From assembly GCF_000368565.1 (NCBI RefSeq), contig NZ_KB849545.1, positions 484,304 through 548,303 of the forward strand: DNA of 64,000 bases. Reading direction: 5' to 3'. Source of the stretch: Acinetobacter gerneri DSM 14967 = CIP 107464 = MTCC 9824 (GTDB lineage: Bacteria; Pseudomonadota; Gammaproteobacteria; Pseudomonadales; Moraxellaceae). The position numbers and the translations under genes were made by a program. Below the pieces are notes generated by a model that did not search any database, was not told the origin of the DNA, and saw only the letters and a list, made by a program, of their open reading frames with translations. Positions 56,825 to 64,000 of this stretch are shown one piece after another; positions within the stretch are counted from its first letter, which is position 1; each line of letters starts with the position of its first letter.

Positions 56825-59443
56825 ATGAATATGCTATGTAACACGCCAGCGAATGCTGTATGTATGAGAAGAAATATCAAATTATCACCATTTGGTAGCG
56901 TGATTACTTTGGCTATTTCAATGACTGTTGCAGGTTTAACACATGCTGAACAGGTATTTAACCCTGCATTTTTAAAAGATAATTTATCCCATGCTGAAGT
57001 TTCCGATTTAACTCGATTTGAAAAATCGACCTATCAGCTTCCCGGGGTTTATCGTGTTGATATTTATGTCAATGATCAATACGTGATGACTCGTGACGTC
57101 AATTTTATCGAAAAGCAAGATATTCAAGATAAAACAGGTCTAATGCCTTGCCTTGATCAAAAAACGCTACAAGGTTTTTCGATCAATATGGGGCAATATC
57201 CTGCATTAACTGAGCAAAATCAGCAATGTCCAGATTTTATTTCGATTATTGAAGGCGCAAATAGTCAGTTTCAATTTGATAAGCAAAAATTGTATATCAG
57301 CTTGCCCCAAGCATCTTTACGTAACCAAATCCGTGGTTATATTGCCCCTGATCAGTGGGATGCGGGTATCAATGCGATGTTTATGAACTATCACTTATCA
57401 GGCTATAACAACTCAAAAACAGATAGTGATAGTCTTTTTTTAAGATTGGACAATGGTATCAATCTCGGTTCATGGCAGCTCAGACATTCAAGTAGCTGGA
57501 ACTATAGTAGCCGAAATGGCAGATCTACCGATGACTGGAACAATCTCAATACCTATTTGCAAAAAACCATTATCCCGTTGAAAAGCCAATTGGTGATCGG
57601 TGATGGTTCAACCAATAGTGAGGTATTTGAAAGTTTTGGTTTTAGAGGCGTGCATTTATCAACTGCTGATGCAATGTATCCTGATAGTCAGCAAGGCTAT
57701 GCACCAACCGTTCGTGGTGTTGCCAAAACCAATGCCAAAGTTGTGATTAAACAAAATGGTTATGTGATCCAACAGACCAATGTCGCCCCCGGCCCTTTTA
57801 TTATTCAGGACTTGAACCCAACGTCAATCAGTGGTGACCTATTGGTTACGATTGAGGAAAATGATGGTTCAGTGCAAAGCTTTACTGTGCCCTATTCAAG
57901 CTTACCGATTTTGCAACGTGAAGGTCGTACCAAATATAGTGTCGTTGCTGGTGAATATCGTAGCGGGCTTAATTCTCAAGACAGCCCAACAGTCGTACAA
58001 GCCACAGCCATTCACGGTTTAAAAAAGGGCTTCTCGGTTTATGCAGGTACGCAACTCTCTGAAAAATATAAAAGTGCGCTTTTGGGTATGGGTGCAAACC
58101 TCGGTGATTTTGGTGCATTGTCTTTTGACTTCACCCATGCAGACAGTGAACTTGCAGACAAGTCAACTCATCAAGGGCAATCATTACGTTTTCTTTATTC
58201 AAAATCATTGTTGAGTTCAGGTACTACATTTCAGCTCTTAGGTTATCGCTACTCAACCAAGGGTTTCTATACTTTAGGAGATGTTGCCTACAACCGTATG
58301 AGTGGTTACCACACTTCTGAAACTCAAGATGGTAATCAGGCCAATACTCCGATTATCACAGATTATTTTGATTTATATGATGCGAAAAAAGGTCGTTTTG
58401 AAGTCAACATTTCGCATTCATTGGGTAAATATGGTTCGGTATTTGTCTCAGGCAACCAGCAAACCTATTGGGGTACAACCAAACGCAATGAATGGATTCA
58501 AGCAGGTTATGCCAACTCTTGGAAAGCACTGAATTATTCATTTTCAGTCAGCCATAACAAGTTTTCACAGATTGACCAAAGTGAAACGATGTATGCCTTC
58601 AACTTATCGTTCCCTTTAGATCGCTTATGGCCTAAATCCAATTTCCAAGACTCACCGATTAAAAATGCTTATGGAACATTGTCGAGCACACAAAACTCAA
58701 ATGGCAACGACTCTTATCTTGCAGGCTTGAGCGGCACGCTACTGAAAGACCGCAATCTCAGTTATAGCATCAATCAGGGACGTGTTACGACACAGGGTGA
58801 TATTGGGTCCGTGACGCTCAACTACGATGGCCGCTATGGTTCAGTGGGTGCAGGTTATAGCTATGAGAAAAATTCAAATCAATTGACCTATAACGCATCA
58901 GGTGGTGTTTTGGCTCATGCAAATGGTCTGACATTTGGTCAGCCATTGGGTGCGACATCAATTTTGATCAAAGCGCCGGGGGCAAAAGATGTTGATATTG
59001 AAAACTATACAGGCGTCAGAACTGACTGGCGTGGTTATGCCATTGTCCCTTATGCAACAGAATATCGCGCCAACAGAGTGGCACTCAATGCCAACAGTTT
59101 TAGCAACAATCTTGAAATCAACAATAATGTTGAAAATGTCGTACCGATCAAAGGTGCGATTGTACGGGCGAATTTTGATACCAGTATTGGTGTAAGAGCA
59201 CTGGTGACCTTATCTCATCAAGGTCAATTTGTTCCTTATGCCAGTAGTGTGATTGAACAAAATAGTTCAGCCCGAGGCATGGTTGCAGATGATGGGCGCA
59301 GTTATCTCACGGGCTTACCAAGCAAAGGTAATTTAGAGGTTCGTTGGGGCGATGCTGAAAATGAAAAATGCTTAGCGGTATATGACATTTCAGAACAAGA
59401 TTTAAGTAAACCTGTTGTTCAATTCGATCTTGAATGTAAGTAA
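56825..59443 (+). CDS. outer-membrane fimbrial usher
   Basis: An 872-aa usher. A signal peptide ends near THAEQ, then the FimD-type start VFNPAFLKDNLSHAEVSDLTRFE and the N-terminal periplasmic domain (to about residue 140). A 24-strand barrel with the plug region follows (GVHLSTADAMYPDSQQGYAPTVRGVAKTNAKV), and C-terminal domains end with two Cys (ENEKCLAVYD and FDLECK). The first ATG is at 56825; an ATG at 56864 (MRRNIKL) would give a more typical signal peptide. It assembles and secretes the pilus. Confidence 0.95.
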   Translation: MNMLCNTPANAVCMRRNIKLSPFGSVITLAISMTVAGLTHAEQVFNPAFLKDNLSHAEVSDLTRFEKSTYQLPGVYRVDIYVNDQYVMTRDVNFIEKQDIQDKTGLMPCLDQKTLQGFSINMGQYPALTEQNQQCPDFISIIEGANSQFQFDKQKLYISLPQASLRNQIRGYIAPDQWDAGINAMFMNYHLSGYNNSKTDSDSLFLRLDNGINLGSWQLRHSSSWNYSSRNGRSTDDWNNLNTYLQKTIIPLKSQLVIGDGSTNSEVFESFGFRGVHLSTADAMYPDSQQGYAPTVRGVAKTNAKVVIKQNGYVIQQTNVAPGPFIIQDLNPTSISGDLLVTIEENDGSVQSFTVPYSSLPILQREGRTKYSVVAGEYRSGLNSQDSPTVVQATAIHGLKKGFSVYAGTQLSEKYKSALLGMGANLGDFGALSFDFTHADSELADKSTHQGQSLRFLYSKSLLSSGTTFQLLGYRYSTKGFYTLGDVAYNRMSGYHTSETQDGNQANTPIITDYFDLYDAKKGRFEVNISHSLGKYGSVFVSGNQQTYWGTTKRNEWIQAGYANSWKALNYSFSVSHNKFSQIDQSETMYAFNLSFPLDRLWPKSNFQDSPIKNAYGTLSSTQNSNGNDSYLAGLSGTLLKDRNLSYSINQGRVTTQGDIGSVTLNYDGRYGSVGAGYSYEKNSNQLTYNASGGVLAHANGLTFGQPLGATSILIKAPGAKDVDIENYTGVRTDWRGYAIVPYATEYRANRVALNANSFSNNLEINNNVENVVPIKGAIVRANFDTSIGVRALVTLSHQGQFVPYASSVIEQNSSARGMVADDGRSYLTGLPSKGNLEVRWGDAENEKCLAVYDISEQDLSKPVVQFDLECK

Positions 59444-59452
59444 GGAGATATT

Positions 59453-60463
59453 ATGAAATACAAACTCTTGATCTCCACTTTATTATTGCTCACTTCAGCA
59501 AAATCGTTTGCAGTTGTTTGCTGGAATAGCAAAGGACAAGGTGTCGTAGATGAGGTTTTTTATGACTTGTCAAATAGCTTTAACAGTTCAAATAATGCTG
59601 TGGGCAAAATCGTTGAACTGAAAAAAAACTTTAGTAATCAACTTTATGGTGTATGTCCTGTGCATAACTCAGGTATCAGTAGCAACATGACAAAACGTAG
59701 CTATACGACTGATTTACCAATCGTTGAAACTATAGACCAATACCAATATTTACCCATCAATGAATATTTGGTTGGTGCAATGAAAATTACCGATAGTTAT
59801 GCAGGCGACTTTTATCCACCTGTTAAATATGTACAAATGGGCATGCACCCCAATGTGAGTATAGGACAACCTTTCCCGATTGAAGATTCTAACTTTACAT
59901 TTAGAGTCAAAGTTGTAAAACCATTTATCGATTTTGTACCGATTCCAAAGAAAACCATGCTAACGGTTTATATCACCACAGGATCGGGCGAAGCGCTCAA
60001 TATTCCTGTATATAACATCAGCTATAGTGGCACGATTACTGTACCTCAGAACTGTACGATCAATACTGGCGATGTACTAGAAATCAATTTTGGTGAAATT
60101 CCCGCTTATGCATTTAGCCAAGCTGGAGCAGGCGGTAAGCCAGCGAATGTCAATAAACAAGTCAAAACTTTAGCGATCCAATGTACCAATATTGAGGCTC
60201 AGGCTATGCTGACATTGCGACTTGAGGCTGAGAAAGCCAGCAACGATATGATGCTTTCAGATAATCCTGATATAGGATTTAAAATTTCAGATCAAAATGA
60301 CCAAATCCTGATCCCCAATAGCATCAATAGCTACATTCCCTTTAACCTGCTTCAACAGCCTGCGAATGTCACGATTAAAGCTTGGCCTGTGAGCAGTACA
60401 GGAAATACACCTGAAATCGGACCATTCCGTTCTAGGGGTTATCTCCGTGTAGACTTTGAGTAG
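59453..60463 (+). CDS. tip adhesin, two-domain
   Basis: A 336-aa protein with a signal peptide (ending KSFAVVC). The N-terminal region (about residues 20-185) has no pilin features but several Cys (VVCWNSK, YGVCPVHNSG), consistent with a receptor-binding lectin-type domain. A pilin domain follows from about residue 190 (SYSGTITVPQNCTINTGDVLEINFGEI), ending YLRVDFE. This FimH-like layout is expected for a tip adhesin and resembles that of the A. baumannii Abp pilus adhesins. The ligand is unknown. Confidence 0.85.
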   Translation: MKYKLLISTLLLLTSAKSFAVVCWNSKGQGVVDEVFYDLSNSFNSSNNAVGKIVELKKNFSNQLYGVCPVHNSGISSNMTKRSYTTDLPIVETIDQYQYLPINEYLVGAMKITDSYAGDFYPPVKYVQMGMHPNVSIGQPFPIEDSNFTFRVKVVKPFIDFVPIPKKTMLTVYITTGSGEALNIPVYNISYSGTITVPQNCTINTGDVLEINFGEIPAYAFSQAGAGGKPANVNKQVKTLAIQCTNIEAQAMLTLRLEAEKASNDMMLSDNPDIGFKISDQNDQILIPNSINSYIPFNLLQQPANVTIKAWPVSSTGNTPEIGPFRSRGYLRVDFE

Positions 60464-60471
60464 GTAAAAAG

Positions 60472-61017
60472 ATGAAAAATATAACAAAAGTAATGATGAG
60501 TTTGATGCTAATCAACTGTTTAAATATATCAAATCCTGCGTATGCGAATACTTCAATTGAGTTGGCAAAAATCAACATCGAGCTTTACGGGGTGGTCACT
60601 ACGGCAAGCTGTGGAGTACTTGAGTCAGAGCAAGAAAAATATGTAAAGCTCGGTACGATCAGCAGTAAAAATCTAAGCCAAACAGGAGATCAGTCTGCGC
60701 CTATTCCATTTCAATTTGAAATGCGCAATTGCCCGCCTGATGGCTCCGTCACTATTCGTTTTGATGGAGTAAAAGACACTGATAATATTGAACTTTTAGC
60801 ATTGGAAAATGTAACAAACAAAGCGAGTAATATCGCCATTGAAATTCGAGATCAAGACAAAAATCGCTTAGCAATCGGTCAACAAAGTACTCGTTTTAAG
60901 GTCGATGCCGATGGTCATGCTTCAGCATTATTTTATGCCAACTACATCGTAACGAAAGGACAAGCGACAGCAGGTAGCGCAAATGCAAATGCGCAATTCT
61001 CCATTCAATATGATTAA
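60472..61017 (+). CDS. fimbrial subunit paralogous to the major pilin
   Basis: A 181-aa pilin with signal peptide (ending PAYANTS). It shows the start INIELYGVVTTASCGV, a second Cys in EMRNCPPDG, and the donor-strand-like end AGSANANAQFSIQYD. It parallels the major subunit at the same positions (GDQSAPIPFQFEM against [13 protein letters not shown]). Its place after the adhesin suggests a tip-linking or alternative shaft subunit. The start lies 9 bp after the adhesin stop. Confidence 0.85.
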   Translation: MKNITKVMMSLMLINCLNISNPAYANTSIELAKINIELYGVVTTASCGVLESEQEKYVKLGTISSKNLSQTGDQSAPIPFQFEMRNCPPDGSVTIRFDGVKDTDNIELLALENVTNKASNIAIEIRDQDKNRLAIGQQSTRFKVDADGHASALFYANYIVTKGQATAGSANANAQFSIQYD

Positions 61018-61207
61018 AGCATGCCATTGACACCTGGATATTTAATCGCCAATTTAGCAAGCAATACTTAATTTAAAAATCAAAAGCATATAGATAAATC
61101 TCTTATGCAATACGTTCAAAATACCTGAAATTCCAAGGTGCAAAATGCACCATTTTATCCAGTAAAAAACTCAACAAAAGTACATACAATCCTTGATCGG
61201 GGCGTTT

Positions 61208-62224
61208 ATGAAGTCATATTTAAAAAGAAGTAGTGTCGGCTGTGGTATTTTTCAGTTATTAGATGATTTTTGTACATTATCTAAACTAAATTCACCGATA
61301 CAGCAAGCACATGATTACAACATCACTGAACGCATTCCTTTTGACCTTTGGTTGGAATGCTTGGGGGAAATTAATAATCAATATCAACAAGATGGTCTTG
61401 GTTTAGATATTGGTATTTTGGCGCAACCTCATCATATTGGTATCGTGGCTTATATCGCTAAATCCTGCTCACAACTCTCTGAATATATCTCTTTAATGCC
61501 AAAATATGAAAAGCTTTGGTTTGATTATGTGTCCAAAAAATATCGGATATTTAAGGATAACTTCACGATATCTTGGGATAAACCCGCATATTTACAATCA
61601 GGTATCTACACACAAGAAACCGCGATTTCAGAAGAAATTTACATTGCGATTTTATATCGACATCTGATGATATTGACTGATTTAGATCAAGATATCTTTT
61701 TAGGTCTCGAACTTGCTAGAGCAAAACCACAAGATATTCAAAAATATGAAAAATTTTTCAATTGCCCGATTAAATTTAATGCCATAAAAAGCAAAATAAC
61801 CCTCTCTAAATCGTTGCTCAATATAAAACTACAAGATGCAGATCCAATATTGTTTGAAATTTTGAGCAATCAAGCCAATTGGTTTTTAGAAGATATTCCA
61901 ATTGAAGATCCATTTATTGAAGAAGTTCATCTAGAAACCATTAAAGCTATTGCGAATAATAAGGTGCATATTGATGATATTTCTGAAGCACTCAATATTT
62001 CATCAAGAACATTGCAAAATAGACTGAGAAAAAGAGATATTTCTTTCAAATATATTTTAAATAGTATCCGCTCGGAGCTGGCAAAAAAATATTTGAAAAA
62101 TGATGATTTAAATATTACCGAAATTGCATTTTTACTTTCTTATAAAGATCAAACTTCTTTCAATCGAGCATTTAAAAGTTGGACTGGACTTAACCCCTCA
62201 ACTTGGCGACAAAAATATGGCTAA
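61208..62224 (+). CDS. AraC-family transcriptional regulator
   Basis: A 338-aa regulator with an N-terminal sensing domain (about residues 15-230, of the arabinose-binding-like/OruR type: QPHHIGIVAYIAKSCSQLSEYI). Two HTH segments are at the C-terminus (VHIDDISEALNISSRTLQNRLRK and NITEIAFLLSYKDQTSFNRAFKSWTGLNPSTWRQ), the AraC signature. It is 190 bp downstream of the pilus operon on the same strand and is a candidate regulator of it, by position only. Confidence 0.88.
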   Translation: MKSYLKRSSVGCGIFQLLDDFCTLSKLNSPIQQAHDYNITERIPFDLWLECLGEINNQYQQDGLGLDIGILAQPHHIGIVAYIAKSCSQLSEYISLMPKYEKLWFDYVSKKYRIFKDNFTISWDKPAYLQSGIYTQETAISEEIYIAILYRHLMILTDLDQDIFLGLELARAKPQDIQKYEKFFNCPIKFNAIKSKITLSKSLLNIKLQDADPILFEILSNQANWFLEDIPIEDPFIEEVHLETIKAIANNKVHIDDISEALNISSRTLQNRLRKRDISFKYILNSIRSELAKKYLKNDDLNITEIAFLLSYKDQTSFNRAFKSWTGLNPSTWRQKYG

Positions 62225-62642
62225 AATTGGATTTCACCACCAACAGCCTTGATGTGTAAAAACATAAATAAGGATGATTATAATTTTAAATACAACAATA
62301 AAAATCAATTCATAACAATACATAATATGCAATTTTAAATGATAAGCACTGAATCGCCCCATTCCTTTTTTACTTTATATATACTCTATAGAACTTCATC
62401 TGCAAGCTTCATTTTCTCAAAGCCTGCTGTGTATTTTATAAGCAAAAGAACAGTATTAGACCAAATAGTTATACCAATCACACCATTTTAGAGTAAGCTT
62501 ATCCGCGCAATACATTACCCATGTATCTGCTTGAGTTGCCAAAAATCACCTTTACTTTTGGCAAGTTGTCCCTGTGATTGGCGTGACGATCAAATCCGAA
62601 TATTGCAGGGCACTCTGATCATGTCATGGGCCGTTCAATTTA
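62225..62642. other. intergenic region, no gene seen
   Basis: 418 bp between the AraC-type regulator and the MFS gene. There is no credible coding sequence or clear hairpin. It should contain the promoter of the transporter gene. Confidence 0.45.
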
Positions 62643-63950
62643 ATGCAATCCTCCCCTCTTTCTCCTGAACTCCAAGAACAAAAAGCACGCAAAGCCGCTC
62701 TTAGTAGCTTTATCGGCGCTGTCGTTGATTGGTACGATTTTCTGCTTTATGGCATTGTTGCCGCTCTTATTTTCAAAGATCAGTTTTTTCCCAGTATCGG
62801 CAATCAAATGGGCACTTTGGCCGCGCTCGCAACCTTTGGCGTTGGTTTTTTATTTCGTCCCTTAGGTGGAATTGTCTTTGGTCATTTTGGCGATCGGATC
62901 GGTCGTAAAAAAATGTTAGTCCTCACTGTGGTCATGATGGGATTGTCTACCGTAGGCATCGGTTTATTACCCAATTTTGAGATGATTGGTTGGTGGGCAC
63001 CCGTATTGTTGGTGACATTACGTGCTTTACAAGGCTTTGCTGTAGGTGGCGAATGGGGCGGCGCAGCGTTGATGGCTGTTGAAAATGCACCAAAAAATAA
63101 AAAAGCCTTCTACAGTAGTGGCGTTCAGATCGGCTACGGCGTAGGACTGGTTTTAGCGACTGGTGCAGTATCTTTGATCATTGCCACATTAGGCGACCAA
63201 GCTTTCAATGATTGGGCTTGGCGTATTCCATTTTTAGCCAGTATTGTACTGATCGGCATTGCTATGTGGATTCGCCGCGGGCAAGAGGAGTCTACAGAGT
63301 TTTTAGCGGAAGTTGCTCAGACTCAGCAAAAACCTAAACGCTTACCGATCGTAGAAGCTGTGAGCAAACATCCAAAAGCATTTTTCTACATTATTGCATT
63401 GCGTTTGGCAGAGCTTTTGACCATGTATATCGTGGCAAATTTTGCTCTAAACTATTCAACCCAAAACTTGGGTATGGATAAACAATTTTTCCTCAATATT
63501 ACCCTGATGGTCGGTGCGATTAGTTGTTTTAGCATCCCGTTATTTGCTTGGTGTGCAGACCATTTCAATCATAAACGCATGATTGTGATCGGTGGTTTAA
63601 TCGGTGCACTTGCTGCATATCCTTTTTTTCTTGCCTTAGATGCTCAAAATACTTGGGCAATCATTGCCTGTTCGATCTTACTTGCCAATGTTGCGCATGA
63701 CATGGTGGTGAGTGTCCATCAACCTATTTTCACTTCATTATTCGGCACAGCCTATCGCTATAGCGGTGCGGGTGTGGGCTATCAAGTGGCGAGTATTGTC
63801 GGCGGAGGTTTTACCCCTGCGATTGCCGCTTCATTGGTTATTTGGGGTAATGGTTCTTGGCACTATGTTGCATTATATTTGGCGATCGGCTGTTTAATCA
63901 CGGCACTGGTAGCAGCGACTATGCCCTATAAAAATACGAGCAAAGTTTAG
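62643..63950 (+). CDS. MHS-family MFS transporter (organic acid/shikimate-type)
   Basis: A 12-helix proton symporter of 435 aa. The start SSFIGAVVDWYDFLLYGIVAALIF is characteristic of the metabolite:H+ symporter family, as are the loop motif GHFGDRIGRKKMLV and RALQGFAVGGEWGGAALMAVENAP. Members carry shikimate, proline/betaine, alpha-ketoglutarate or citrate. The substrate cannot be inferred. No co-transcribed gene is visible before the window ends. Confidence 0.88.
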   Translation: MQSSPLSPELQEQKARKAALSSFIGAVVDWYDFLLYGIVAALIFKDQFFPSIGNQMGTLAALATFGVGFLFRPLGGIVFGHFGDRIGRKKMLVLTVVMMGLSTVGIGLLPNFEMIGWWAPVLLVTLRALQGFAVGGEWGGAALMAVENAPKNKKAFYSSGVQIGYGVGLVLATGAVSLIIATLGDQAFNDWAWRIPFLASIVLIGIAMWIRRGQEESTEFLAEVAQTQQKPKRLPIVEAVSKHPKAFFYIIALRLAELLTMYIVANFALNYSTQNLGMDKQFFLNITLMVGAISCFSIPLFAWCADHFNHKRMIVIGGLIGALAAYPFFLALDAQNTWAIIACSILLANVAHDMVVSVHQPIFTSLFGTAYRYSGAGVGYQVASIVGGGFTPAIAASLVIWGNGSWHYVALYLAIGCLITALVAATMPYKNTSKV

Positions 63951-64000
63951 CTTTTCCATCTAAGATACAACTGTCCAAGTTACATGTTTGATTGAATACA

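Overview
The window is chromosomal DNA of an Acinetobacter species (Gammaproteobacteria, Moraxellaceae), AT-rich overall. The assignment rests on protein character (intact ComM, DsbC next to XerD, ParC with Ser84/Glu88 numbering, paired TorF-type porins) and on gene orders shared with Pseudomonas/Acinetobacter: xerD-dsbC-hom-thrC, lptFG divergent from pepA-holC, and glnK-amtB beside ubiK-comM. No rRNA, tRNA, CRISPR array or prophage was recognised. One complete insertion sequence is present.

Layout. 1-2.7 kb: an accessory cluster with the 3' end of an unidentified gene, a small membrane protein and four tandem paralogous ~144-residue envelope proteins, three of them lipoproteins; it looks like an effector/immunity-type locus, but the effector itself lies outside the window. 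2.7-5.2 kb: feoA-feoB and a Cys-rich partner behind two Fur-box-like sites. 5.2-9.9 kb: xerD, dsbC, hom, thrC. 10-15.2 kb: pbpG, a GacA-type regulator, a PilR-like sigma-54 activator with a degenerate receiver, ctpA. 15.2-22.2 kb: gpmI, lptG/lptF, pepA-holC and two hypotheticals. 22.2-26.3 kb: the operon nrdR-ribD-DNA adenine methylase-secreted protein-ribE. 26.4-30.3 kb: glnK-amtB behind a probable sigma-54 promoter, then ubiK and intact comM. 30.4-35.2 kb: two TorF-like porins, an OprD-family porin and a serine/threonine dehydratase-like gene.

35.2-36.4 kb: a 1200-bp IS3-family element that inserted six codons before the dehydratase stop. The 3-bp target duplication GAA lets the original end of the gene be rebuilt exactly. 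36.5-45.7 kb: YbaK-like deacylase, ppa, MAPEG protein, an acyl-CoA ligase, parC with wild-type quinolone-resistance positions, an MFS carrier, a TRIC/UPF0126 protein and a YchJ-like protein. 45.9-54.5 kb: LuxR-type solo regulator and amidase, TerC/CBS/CorC protein, LOG-family protein, DHA2-type exporter, GH25 lysozyme, dinB. 55-61 kb: a six-gene chaperone-usher pilus operon, followed by an AraC-type regulator. 62.6-64 kb: an MHS-type MFS transporter.

Most of the window is housekeeping. The parts that merit attention are the tandem paralogue array at the left end, the IS junction that rewrites a C-terminus, the PilR-like protein with Glu at the phospho-acceptor position, the methylase inside the riboflavin operon, the LuxR-solo/amidase pair and the pilus cluster.
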